Shown here piece by piece: positions 8,605-17,800 of a stretch of 64,000 nt of DNA. The notes beneath the pieces are model-generated. The model was not told where the DNA came from. It did not search any database and was given only the letters and a program-made list of their open reading frames with translations. Source of the stretch: Shimia sp022448905 (GTDB taxonomy: Bacteria; Pseudomonadota; Alphaproteobacteria; Rhodobacterales; Rhodobacteraceae); NCBI RefSeq assembly GCF_047126315.1, contig NZ_CP138953.1:2294001-2358000 (forward strand), given 5' to 3'. The translations under genes and the position numbers were made by a program. Each line of letters starts with the position of its first letter. Position 1 is the first letter of the stretch.

Positions 8605-8632
8605 TTGAAAGCGGGGATGAGGCTCCCCAAAT
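8605..8632 (+). promoter_or_regulatory. Candidate RpoH (sigma-32) promoter of lon
   Basis: TTGAAA at 8605-8610 and CCCCAAAT at 8625-8632 are 14 bp apart. This resembles the heat-shock sigma factor pattern (CTTGAA, 13-17 bp, CCCCATNT), with mismatches in both boxes. It lies about 80 bp upstream of the lon start. Lon is a classical heat-shock gene, so the position fits. No reporter or transcript data are available here. Confidence 0.45.
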
Positions 8633-8713
8633 CAATAAGCCGAGGAAACGGAAAGGGACCAGACGGTTGCCACATGTGGGACCAGTGTCGCTTTGCTAGA
8701 ACAAGGAATACTC

Positions 8714-11116
8714 ATGACTGAGCCCCTCAATACATCTTATCCTGTGCTGCCGCTGCGCGATATTGTGGTCTTCCCACATATGATCGTGCCGCTGTTTGTC
8801 GGCCGGGAAAAATCGGTCCGCGCGCTTGAAGAGGTGATGGCCGATGACAAGCAAATTCTGCTGTCGAGCCAGGTGGACCCCGCAGAGGACGATCCGGATA
8901 TCGATGGCATCTACCGTACTGGCGTGCTGGCCAATGTGCTGCAGCTGCTGAAGCTGCCCGATGGCACCGTGAAGGTGCTGGTCGAAGGTCAGAGCCGTGT
9001 GACCATCACCGACTTCCTGGAAAACGATGACTTCTTTGAAGCACGTGCCGAGCATCTGGACGAGATGCCGGGTGACGCCGCCACCATCGAAGCGCTGCTG
9101 CGCTCTGTTGGCGACGAGTTTGAGCGCTATGCCAAGGTCAAAAAGAACATCCCCGAAGAGGCGCTGAGCGCGGTTGAGGAAGCCAGCGAGCCTGCGCGCC
9201 TGGCCGATCTTGTGGCTGGCCATCTGGGCATTGAAGTGAACGAGAAGCAGGAGCTTCTGGAAACCCTGTCTGTGAGCGAGCGTCTGGAGAAGGTCTATGG
9301 CCTGATGCAGGGCGAGATGAGCGTGCTCAAGGTCGAGAAGAAGATCAAGACGCGCGTGAAATCGCAGATGGAGAAAACCCAGCGCGAATACTATCTGAAC
9401 GAGCAGATGAAGGCCATTCAGAAGGAGCTTGGTGACGGGGAAGAGGGCGAAGGCGAAATTGCCGAGCTCGAAGAGAAGATCTCCAAAACCAAGCTGTCCA
9501 AAGAAGCCAAAGAGAAGGCTGAGGGCGAGCTGAAGAAGCTCAAAAACATGAGCCCGATGTCTGCGGAAGCGACGGTTGTGCGCAACTATCTGGATTGGAT
9601 GCTGTCCATTCCATGGGGCAAGCGTGGCCGCGTGAAGAAAGATCTGGGCCGGGCGCAAGAGGTCTTGGATACAGATCACTACGGTCTGGAGAAGGTCAAA
9701 GAGCGGATTGTCGAGTACCTTGCGGTGCAGCAGCGCTCGTCCAAGCTGAAAGGCCCGATCCTGTGTCTTGTGGGCCCTCCAGGTGTGGGTAAAACCTCGC
9801 TGGGTAAGTCCGTGGCCAAAGCGACCGGTCGTGAGTTCATCCGCATCAGCCTTGGTGGCGTGCGTGATGAGAGCGAAATCCGTGGCCACCGTCGGACCTA
9901 TATTGGCTCCATGCCGGGTAAGATCATTCAGGCGCTGAAAAAGGCGAAAACCACCAACCCGCTGATCTTGCTCGATGAAATCGACAAGATGGGGCAGGAC
10001 TTCCGTGGTGATCCCGCGTCCGCAATGCTTGAGGTGCTTGATCCGGAGCAGAACGGTACGTTTGTGGATCACTACCTTGAAGTGGAATACGATCTCAGCA
10101 ACGTGATGTTCCTGACCACGGCGAACTCCTACAACATGCCGGGACCATTGCTGGACCGGATGGAGATCATCTCGCTGGCCGGATACACCGAAGACGAAAA
10201 GCGTGAGATTGCGCGTCAGCACCTGATCGACAAGCAGGTCAAGAACCACGGTCTGAAGAAAGGCGAGTTCGAAGTGTCGGACGAGGCCATTCAGGAGATT
10301 GTGCGGACCTATACCCGTGAGGCGGGCGTGCGGAACCTTGAGCGTGAGCTTGCGAAGCTGACCCGGAAGGCGGTCACTAAGATTGTCAAAGGCGATGCGG
10401 ATACGGTTTCTGTGACCCCGGACAATCTGGATGATTTCCTGGGCGTGAAGAAGTTCCGTTATGGCCTGGCCGAGGAAGAGAACCAGGTGGGTGTTGTCAC
10501 CGGTCTGGCCTGGACCTCGGTGGGTGGTGATCTATTGCACATCGAAGGTCTGAAGCTGCCTGGCAAGGGCCGCATGAAGACCACCGGTAAGCTGGGCGAC
10601 GTGATGAAGGAGTCGATTGATGCGGCGTCTTCCTATGTGCGCTCGATCTCGCCTCAGATTGGCGTGAAGCCAACGGTCTTTGACAAGATCGACATTCACG
10701 TGCACGTGCCAGATGGGGCAACCCCGAAGGATGGCCCGTCTGCGGGTCTGGCGATGGTGACGTCGATTGTGTCCGTGCTGACCGGCATTCCGGTGCGCAA
10801 GGACATTGCGATGACAGGCGAGGTGAGCTTGCGTGGTAACGCGATGCCAATCGGCGGTCTGAAAGAGAAGCTGCTTGCGGCGCTGCGTGGCGGCATCAAG
10901 ACGGTGCTGATCCCGCAGGAGAACGAGAAGGATCTGGCGGATATTCCGGACAACGTGAAAGACGGTCTGGAAATCATCGCGGTGAAGCACGTTTCTGAGG
11001 TGCTGAAGCTGGCGCTGACAGAAGAGCCGGAGGCGATTGAGTGGGACGAGGCGGCAGAAGAAGCGGCTGCGGCGAAGCTCAAGAAAGAGGAAGCTGCCGG
11101 CGCGACTGCGCACTAA
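8714..11116 (+). CDS. lon: ATP-dependent protease La (Lon)
   Basis: The 800-residue protein has the complete LonA layout: an N-terminal LON substrate domain (about 8-200), a coiled helical linker, an AAA+ domain with Walker A GPPGVGKTS (about 354-362) and Walker B LILLDEIDKM, and a C-terminal serine-lysine protease domain. The catalytic Ser lies in DGPSAGLAM (about 676) and the Lys in GGLKEKLLAA (about 718). It degrades misfolded and regulatory proteins in the cytoplasm. I chose the ATG at 8714 over the upstream TTG at 8693 because AAGGAAT lies 5 nt upstream. A candidate heat-shock promoter precedes it. Confidence 0.98.
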   Translation: MTEPLNTSYPVLPLRDIVVFPHMIVPLFVGREKSVRALEEVMADDKQILLSSQVDPAEDDPDIDGIYRTGVLANVLQLLKLPDGTVKVLVEGQSRVTITDFLENDDFFEARAEHLDEMPGDAATIEALLRSVGDEFERYAKVKKNIPEEALSAVEEASEPARLADLVAGHLGIEVNEKQELLETLSVSERLEKVYGLMQGEMSVLKVEKKIKTRVKSQMEKTQREYYLNEQMKAIQKELGDGEEGEGEIAELEEKISKTKLSKEAKEKAEGELKKLKNMSPMSAEATVVRNYLDWMLSIPWGKRGRVKKDLGRAQEVLDTDHYGLEKVKERIVEYLAVQQRSSKLKGPILCLVGPPGVGKTSLGKSVAKATGREFIRISLGGVRDESEIRGHRRTYIGSMPGKIIQALKKAKTTNPLILLDEIDKMGQDFRGDPASAMLEVLDPEQNGTFVDHYLEVEYDLSNVMFLTTANSYNMPGPLLDRMEIISLAGYTEDEKREIARQHLIDKQVKNHGLKKGEFEVSDEAIQEIVRTYTREAGVRNLERELAKLTRKAVTKIVKGDADTVSVTPDNLDDFLGVKKFRYGLAEEENQVGVVTGLAWTSVGGDLLHIEGLKLPGKGRMKTTGKLGDVMKESIDAASSYVRSISPQIGVKPTVFDKIDIHVHVPDGATPKDGPSAGLAMVTSIVSVLTGIPVRKDIAMTGEVSLRGNAMPIGGLKEKLLAALRGGIKTVLIPQENEKDLADIPDNVKDGLEIIAVKHVSEVLKLALTEEPEAIEWDEAAEEAAAAKLKKEEAAGATAH

Positions 11117-11138
11117 GGTCCTCAAAGCTTTGAAATGT

Positions 11139-11172
11139 AAGGCGCGTCGAGAGATCGGCGCGCCTTTTTTTT
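11139..11172. terminator. Bidirectional terminator between lon and the SDR gene
   Basis: A GGCGCG/CGCGCC stem (11141-11146 with 11159-11164) is followed by eight T residues. It lies between two convergent genes. The A residues before the stem are few, so it should act mainly for lon. Confidence 0.75.
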
Positions 11173-11177
11173 GCGGG

Positions 11178-11945
11178 TCATACCGGGGGGAGGTTGAGAG
11201 CCGCGCGGCCTTCTTTGGTTTTCAGAGAGAAATCCTGGCCTGCGTAGGTTCTGCCATCGGGGCCGCAGAGGTAGGCGATGGCCTGTGCAACCCATTCGGT
11301 TGGGATGTGCGCGTCTGGGGACAGCTGGCTGACGGGGTTGATGCCGGAGGCGCGGATGGTGGCCATCATGTCGGTGGCGACTGTGCCGGGGCTGAGGCCA
11401 ACGACGGTTACGCCTGCGTCGGCGTTTTCTTTGTGGGCGATGCCGGTGAGGCGCACGACGGCGGCTTTGGAAGCGCAGTAGTGGGACCAGCCTTCGAGGA
11501 AGGAATTGGCCGCACCAGACGAGATGTTGATGATGGTGCCCGCACCTTGCGCGCGCATGACGGGCAGGGCGTAGCGCAGGCCGTGGTAGACGCCTTTGAC
11601 GTTCACATCGAGGACCTTGGCCCATGCGGCGGGGTTGCTGTCGGCCAAGGTCGTGATCGGGTCGATGAGGCCTGCGTTGTTCACAAGGATGTCGAGGCTG
11701 CCGAAGGTGTCGGTGGCCATTTTGATCAAGGCGTCTACCGAGGTCGGATCGACAACGTCGCAGACTTGTAGACGGGCCGCGCCGCCGTCGTCGAGGATGC
11801 TTTGTGTCAGTTCTGACAGCGCGCTTTGGGAGCGGGCGGCGAGCACGACGTTGGCGCCGAGAGCAGCGAGGTGACGGGCTGTGGCGGCGCCGATGCCGCG
11901 GCTGGCGCCGGTGATGATGGCGGTTTTTCCAGTCAGGTTTGTCAT
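11178..11945 (-). CDS. Short-chain dehydrogenase/reductase (SDR)
   Basis: The 255-residue classical SDR has the NAD(P)-binding TGASRGIG (residues 13-20), LVNNAG (about 84-89) and the Ser-Tyr-Lys catalytic set in NISSGAANSF and YCASK. Arg in AARSQ after strand 2 suggests NADP preference, which is inference only. The substrate is unknown. It is divergent from a LysR-type regulator with 91 bp between the starts. This is a common arrangement in which the regulator controls the enzyme gene. Confidence 0.92.
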   Translation of the reverse strand: MTNLTGKTAIITGASRGIGAATARHLAALGANVVLAARSQSALSELTQSILDDGGAARLQVCDVVDPTSVDALIKMATDTFGSLDILVNNAGLIDPITTLADSNPAAWAKVLDVNVKGVYHGLRYALPVMRAQGAGTIINISSGAANSFLEGWSHYCASKAAVVRLTGIAHKENADAGVTVVGLSPGTVATDMMATIRASGINPVSQLSPDAHIPTEWVAQAIAYLCGPDGRTYAGQDFSLKTKEGRAALNLPPV

Positions 11946-12036
11946 TGAGGTCTCCTTTTGTAGCCTCTGAGGTAAGCCGTGAGGGAGGTGTCAGAAAGCA
12001 CTGGATCGACATTAGTTTCATGTGTAATTTGCACGA

Positions 12037-12930
12037 ATGGATGTTCGAGATTTGGAAATGGCGCTGTTGGTGCAGGCACAGGGCAGCATTGCCGGCGCGG
12101 CGCGGGTGTTGGATGTGGATCCCTCGTCGGTGTCTCGCAGCCTCTCGGCTTTGGAGGCAGAGTTGGGCGTGCGGTTGTTTCACCGTACAACGCGTAAGCT
12201 GTCCACAACCGAAGAGGGTGCGGCCTATTTGCAGCGCGTGGCGCCGCTGGTGGAGGAAATGCGGGCGGCAGCGCAAGCGGCTTCTGGTGCGCGTCAAGCG
12301 CCATCAGGTACGTTGCGCATGACGATGTCAGTAGCCTTTGCCTGTCAGAAGATTGTGCCGGTTCTGCCTGCGTTTTCAGAGCGATATCCGGAGGTGTCCG
12401 TTGAAGTTATCAGCAGCGATGCCAATTTGGATTTGGTGGAGCAGGGGATTGATTTGGCGGTGCGCTTGGCCCCGGCACCGAAAGGGGATTTGGTGTCCAG
12501 TAAGCTGATGGACACGCGGTATCATCTCGTGGCGAGCCCGGCGTATCTGGACCGTGCGGGTGGGTTGGCGACGCCTGAGGGCCTGCGGGACCATGATTGT
12601 TTGCGATATGCTCTGCCGGGGATCGGGGATATCTGGCGGTTTCGTGCGGGTTCGGAGGCGTTTGAGATAAACGCGGCAGGGCGGTACAAGTTTTCCAATG
12701 CACTGGCGCTTTTGGAGGCTGCGCGGGAAGGGCTCGGCGTGGCGCTATTGGCGGATTGGCTGGTCGCGAAAGACTTGGCCGAAGGGCGGTTGCTGGAGCT
12801 GTGCCCAAAGTTTCAGGCCACAGTGAGTGATTTTGAAACGGCGGCCTGGGTGCTTTACCCAAACCGCCGGTATCTGTCGCGCAAGACGCGGGTGATGATT
12901 GATTTTCTGCGTGAGAGCCTAGTGGGTTAG
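12037..12930 (+). CDS. LysR family transcriptional regulator
   Basis: The 297-residue protein has the N-terminal winged helix-turn-helix of LysR regulators (about residues 3-61, with GSIAGAARVLDVDPSSVSRS and RLFHRTTRKLSTTEEG). A PBP2-type effector domain (about 88-290) follows. It belongs to the common LTTR subgroup that often controls a divergent oxidoreductase. The SDR gene lies 91 bp away in the opposite direction. Its stop overlaps the stop of the convergent DUF3179 gene by three bases. Confidence 0.93.
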   Translation: MDVRDLEMALLVQAQGSIAGAARVLDVDPSSVSRSLSALEAELGVRLFHRTTRKLSTTEEGAAYLQRVAPLVEEMRAAAQAASGARQAPSGTLRMTMSVAFACQKIVPVLPAFSERYPEVSVEVISSDANLDLVEQGIDLAVRLAPAPKGDLVSSKLMDTRYHLVASPAYLDRAGGLATPEGLRDHDCLRYALPGIGDIWRFRAGSEAFEINAAGRYKFSNALALLEAAREGLGVALLADWLVAKDLAEGRLLELCPKFQATVSDFETAAWVLYPNRRYLSRKTRVMIDFLRESLVG

Positions 12931-14288
12931 CCGGGCCAGAGGGCGGTGTCTGGGTGAAACTGGGACCAAGCGAACCAGAAGGCTTGGTGGCTGCCGAGGT
13001 CGGCGCCGTTTATGTCGACCGCGCGAATGCCACCTGCGTCGAGTTTGAGACGGATGTTTTCATAGGCGATGTTTTCGCCTTTGCGCAGGGCCACAAGGGT
13101 TTTGCTGCGTTGGAAAGCGACGGGTTGGCCGGAAGCGGTGACGATACCGATGATGTCTTCGTGTACGGGCAGGCGGGGGTCGACGTCACCCACCGGGAAA
13201 ATCGGCCCGTTGGCGTCGCGGCCATTGCGGAAATCAGGGTTGCGGCCAAGGGCAAGGTATTCAGCGAGAACTGTGGTTTCTGGGTGGGCGGTTTTCCAAG
13301 TGCCCCAGTCGGTTGTGACCACGGCGGCTTGTTCAAGCTTGATGCCCTTGTCGGCCAAGGGGCCGGTGACGGCGTGGCCTAAGAAGGTGTCGAACACAGA
13401 GTAGGTGGTCAGGTCGTACATGACTTTGTTCGAGCGACTAAGCAGGCCGGAAGTGCGCAGGATAGGGCGGTCTACGCCAGCGGGCATTTGGTCGGTGAAA
13501 TAGGCTTGCGCGGCGCCGCAGAGGGTGCAGTAGGGGATGCCGAGGTCGCGCCCGCCAAGGGTGTCGTTGACCATCTCGCGGACTTCCATGATCTGGCGCG
13601 GGTAGGCGCGGTATTCGCCATTGACCTCAACGCCAAAGACAATGTCGTCATCCTTGAGCCAAGTGGCGCTTGCGGCGTCGGTGACCTCGGGGGTGTCGGC
13701 GGCGGGGATGCAGTTGCAGGGATCATCCGTGGTGTCAAACGCGCGGTCGTCGATCAGCACGCCGCCCCAGGAGACCAATCGCCAATCGATGTCGCCAGGC
13801 ACAAACAGAGGGTCCCATTCAGGCACGATGGCGGTGAAGATCGCGCGTTTGAAGCGCAGGTAGTCGGGTGGTTCGGGGATGTCCCAGGCGATCAGGTGGT
13901 CGGTGACGATGCCCCAGGTATTTTCGGTTGGTGTGTCGATTTCCAGCAAAGTGGCGGCGGCCTCGGAGAGGACGAAGTTTAATTGGGGTGAGGTCACAAA
14001 TCGCATCAGATCGCTGATGATCCAGGCAAGGCGTGGGTCGCCTGACGCAGCGATCTCGTCGAGCGCAAGCGATTGATCACGTCCCCAGGTGCCTTGCTGC
14101 ATGCTTTCGACAAAGGCCATGTCGGCGGCGGTCTCGAGGGTATCGGACAAGGGGCCGGAGGGCACAGCGGGCGGTGTGCCAAATTGCGCGATCACGTAGT
14201 CGGGCAGGGGCGGCGTTTCCTCTGCTTGAGCGGGCAGGGCTGTGGACAGCGCAAAGGCGCAGAGCAGGGCAGAGAGGCGGAGGGGCAT
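12927..14288 (-). CDS. DUF3179 domain-containing secreted protein
   Basis: The 453-residue protein has a signal peptide (MPLRLSALLCAFALSTALPAQA). The DUF3179 core follows (about 215-440) with VNGEYRAYPRQIM, the Cys pair in IPYCTLCGAA and the conserved VTTDWGTW region. The CxxC motif and extracytoplasmic location suggest metal or heme contact, but no activity is established for the family. I chose the ATG at 14288 because AAGGA lies 6 nt upstream; the longer form from 14351 adds an arginine-rich stretch before the signal peptide. The gene is convergent with the LysR regulator, and their stops overlap. Confidence 0.88.
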   Translation of the reverse strand: MPLRLSALLCAFALSTALPAQAEETPPLPDYVIAQFGTPPAVPSGPLSDTLETAADMAFVESMQQGTWGRDQSLALDEIAASGDPRLAWIISDLMRFVTSPQLNFVLSEAAATLLEIDTPTENTWGIVTDHLIAWDIPEPPDYLRFKRAIFTAIVPEWDPLFVPGDIDWRLVSWGGVLIDDRAFDTTDDPCNCIPAADTPEVTDAASATWLKDDDIVFGVEVNGEYRAYPRQIMEVREMVNDTLGGRDLGIPYCTLCGAAQAYFTDQMPAGVDRPILRTSGLLSRSNKVMYDLTTYSVFDTFLGHAVTGPLADKGIKLEQAAVVTTDWGTWKTAHPETTVLAEYLALGRNPDFRNGRDANGPIFPVGDVDPRLPVHEDIIGIVTASGQPVAFQRSKTLVALRKGENIAYENIRLKLDAGGIRAVDINGADLGSHQAFWFAWSQFHPDTALWPG

Positions 14289-14408
14289 GATCGGTCCTTG
14301 GCTCAAAGGGCTGGTGCTTCTTTGTGGCCGAGGACGGAAGGCGCGCGCCAATCAACTTGGTTCAGGAGAAAGTGAGTTGATTGAAAGATTTGTGCCCGGT
14401 TGGACGCC

Positions 14409-14446
14409 AGCGCAAAAAAAATGGGGGGCCGTCGGGGCCCCCCAGT
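14409..14446 (-). terminator. Intrinsic terminator of the nrdJ transcript
   Basis: On the minus strand a 9-bp stem (14422-14430 with 14436-14444) with a 5-nt loop is followed by eight T residues. It lies about 180 bp after the last minus-strand gene of the nrdJ unit. The intergenic stretch 14289-14627 holds this terminator and further inverted repeats, but no gene that I can support. Confidence 0.85.
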
Positions 14447-14451
14447 TTCGC

Positions 14452-14595
14452 CATTCAGGCTCACTCTATGTTACCGCTCGATGTTTTTTGCCTGCGGCCT
14501 GAATGTCGTCGGAGCGAGCGCACCCGCTCCGTGGAACGCCGCTGCCAGTGAGTAGGGACGGCAGCGGGTTATGTCGTCGGGGGCCGAGGCCCCCT
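14452..14595. other. Hairpin-rich intergenic segment downstream of nrdJ
   Basis: Three inverted repeats stack here: a perfect 9-bp pair (14452-14460 with 14497-14505), an 8-bp stem CCGCTGCC/GGCAGCGG (14539-14546 with 14560-14567), and a GGGGGCC/GGCCCCC stem near 14579-14594. They lie between the small nrdJ-linked gene and the terminator, so they would form a structured 3' untranslated region. The last hairpin and the CCC-rich bases after it resemble the two-hairpin element at 37547 and 47379. Confidence 0.5.
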
Positions 14596-14627
14596 ACCCA
14601 GGTCCCCCCGGGATCTTGAGGCGCCGA

Positions 14628-14819
14628 TCAGGAGCTTTTGCGCGCGGCAAAGAGCTGATGTTCGGCGTAGTCGTCGTTGGCCGCCTGCGGGGCAGGGGCA
14701 TCGGTTTCACCACGGACTTTGCGGGCCCAGTCGCCGCTGATGCGGATGGTGCCCACCAATGTGTCGGTGGTTGCGTGGCTTTGGTCTTCTTCAGACAGAA
14801 GGCTTCTGCGCTTCGTCAC
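14628..14819 (-). CDS. Small protein of unknown function, companion of nrdJ
   Basis: The 63-residue polar protein contains LVGTIRISGDWARKVRG in its middle and low-complexity ends. It starts 10 bp after the nrdJ stop, so it is probably translated from the nrdJ mRNA. A purine-rich GGAGAAAACC precedes the ATG. I recognise no domain. The close spacing and the terminator further downstream are the evidence that it is real. Confidence 0.65.
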   Translation of the reverse strand: MTKRRSLLSEEDQSHATTDTLVGTIRISGDWARKVRGETDAPAPQAANDDYAEHQLFAARKSS

Positions 14820-14829
14820 GGTTTTCTCC

Positions 14830-17800
14830 TTAGCTGCAGCCCGAGGTGGCGCCGCAGGTGTTGCATTTCATGCAGGTGCCGTTGCGCACCAGCGTGTAGT
14901 TGCCGCAATCGCCACAGGGGTCTCCCTCATACCCCTGCATCTTGGCCTTGGCCCGTTCATCCATCGGGGCCACAGCTGCCGTGACGGAGGCGCTTGTTGC
15001 CACGTCTGATACGGTCGCGCCAGCGGTTTCCGGCACCAAAGTGGCCAGATTTTTCACAGCGTCCGAGTTATCCACAGAAATGTTGCCGCCGCCGTTCAGA
15101 ACGACCAGTTCCTGGGGCAGGCGCTTGCGCAAATAGCCGGTGGAGGAGATCTGTTTCAGGACCTCAAGCGAGCGAGTCGCGGCGGTGTCGGACAGTTCGG
15201 ACACGTTGGAAACGCCTTCTTCCTCGCCACGTCCAACATCGTCAAACGTGGTGCCTTCTGGCTTGATGTGCGCAAGATCGGTGCGGTCGAGGTAAGACAC
15301 GGCCAATTCGCGGAAGATGTAATCGAGGATCGAGGTGGCGTTTTTGATGGAGTCGTTGCCCTGCACCATGCCGGCAGGTTCAAATTTGGTGAAGGTAAAG
15401 GCATCGACAAATTCTTCAAGCGGGACGCCGTATTGCAGGCCAACCGAGACGGCGATGGCGAAGTTGTTCATCATCGCGCGGAAGCCAGCGCCTTCCTTGT
15501 GCATGTCGATGAAGATTTCGCCCAAGGAGCCGTCAGAGTATTCGCCGGTGCGCAGGTATACCTTGTGGCCGCCCACAACAGCTTTCTGAGTGTAGCCTTT
15601 GCGGCGTTCCGGCATTTTCTCGCGGCCACGGGCCACTTCTTTGACGACGATTTTCTCGACGATCTTTTCGGCCAGAACCTGTGCTTTTTCCTGCATGGAG
15701 CCGGATTCGAGCACTTCGGCGGCCTCGTCATCGTCCTCGACCAGTGCAGCGGCTAGAGGTTGGGACAGTTTGGAGCCGTCACGATAGAGCGCGTTGGCTT
15801 TGATGCCGAGGGACCAGGACAGCTCGTACGCCTTCTGGCAGTCCTCGATGGTGGCATCGTTTGGCATGTTGATCGTCTTGGAGATCGCGCCGGAGATGAA
15901 GGACTGCGCGGCGGCCATCATGGTGATGTGGCTGTCCACCGAGAGGTAGCGTTTGCCTTTTTTGCCGCATGGGTTGGCACAGTCAAAGATCGCGTAGTGC
16001 TCTTCTTTGAGATGCGGGGCGCCTTCCAAGGTCATGGTGCCGCAGACGTGGTCGTTGGCCAGATCGATGTCGGCTTTGGTGTAGCCAAGGTGTGCGAGCA
16101 GTTCAAAGGACGGATCGTTCAGCTTGTCTGCCGGGATACCGAGGACGTTGGTGCAGAACTCTTCGCCCAACGTCCACTGGTTGAACACAAAGCGAATGTC
16201 GAAGGCGGAGCCAAGCGCGGCTTCGATCTTTTCGATCTCGTTGGTCGTGAAACCGTGACCGATCAAAGACGTGTGGTTGATGCCTGGCGCATTGCCGATG
16301 GTGCCGTGGCCCACTGCGTAGGACACGATTTCTTCGATCTGAGCAGAAGAATAGCCGAGGCCTTCCAAGGCTGCAGGCACGGAGCGGTTGATGATTTTGA
16401 AGTAGCCGCCTCCGGCGAGTTTCTTGAACTTCACCAGTGCGAAGTCAGGCTCGATGCCGGTGGTGTCACAGTCCATCACCAGGCCGATGGTGCCGGTGGG
16501 GGCGATCACAGAGGTTTGGGCGTTGCGGTAGCCGTTTTTCTCACCAAGCTCGAGGGCTTCATCCCAGGCGGATTTGGCCAGTTCGACCAGCACCTGATCT
16601 GGGCAGTTTTCGGTGTCTAACGGCACAGGTTTCACGGCGAGGCCTTCGTAGCCGGAGGTCAGGCCTTGGGCCGCGCGGCGGTGGTTGCGGATGACCCGCA
16701 GCATGTGTTCGCTGTTGCGCGCATACCCGTCAAAGGCGCCCAGTTCGCCGGCCATTTCGGCAGAGGTGGCATAGGCGACACCGGTCATCAGCGCGGTGAG
16801 AGCGCCGCCGAGGGCACGGCCTTCGTCGCTGTCGTAGCCGTAGCCCATGTTCATCAGCAGGCCGCCGATGTTGGCGTAGCCCAGGCCAAGGGTACGGAAG
16901 TCATAAGACAGTTGGGCAATTTCCTTGGAGGGGAACTGCGCCATGGTCACGGAGATTTCCAGTGTCACGGTCCAGAGACGGGTGGCGTGCATGTAGTCGT
17001 CCGCCTGGAACACACCGTCCTTGAGAAAGGACAGCAGGTTCATGGAGGCGAGGTTACAGGCCGTGTCGTCCAGGAACATGTATTCGGAGCACGGGTTGGA
17101 GCCGCGGATTTCACCATCCTCAGGGCAGGTGTGCCACGCGTTCACAGTGTCGTGGTACTGGATGCCGGGATCGGCACAGGCCCATGCGGCGTGGCCGACG
17201 TCTTCCCAGAGTTTGCGGGCTTTGATGGTTTTGGCGACCTCGCCGTCGGTGCGGCGGATCAGCTCCCAATCGTCGTCGTTTTCCACGGCCTTGAGGAAGG
17301 CGTCGGTGACGCGGATGGAGTTGTTGGAGTTCTGCCCGGAGACAGACGCGTAGGCTTCAGAATCCCAGTCGGTGTCGTAGGTCGGGAACTCAATGCTGGC
17401 GTAGCCCTGCTTGGCGTAGTCCAGCACGCGCTTGATGTAGGTCTCCGGGATCATCGACTTTTTGGCGTCGCGGATCGCGGATTTCAGACCGTCGTTGGTC
17501 TTGGCGTCATAGGCGTCTGCCTCAGCACCGTCCCAAGCTTTGATCGCGTCAAAGATGCCGTTGAGCTTCTGTTCGTGCATTTTGGAGCCGGCCACGATGG
17601 AGGCCACCTTCTGCTCTTCTTTGACCTTCCAGTTGATGTATTCTTCGATGTCCGGGTGATCGGCGTCGACAATGACCATCTTGGCCGCGCGGCGGGTGGT
17701 GCCACCGGATTTGATCGCACCTGCAGCGCGGTCGCCGATTTTCAGGAAGCCCATAAGGCCGGAAGATTTGCCTCCGCCGGAGAGAGATTCGCCATCTGCG

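Noticed and set aside
8696..10249. 517-residue minus-strand frame over lon
   Set aside because: It is an antisense shadow; lon has full domain and motif support.
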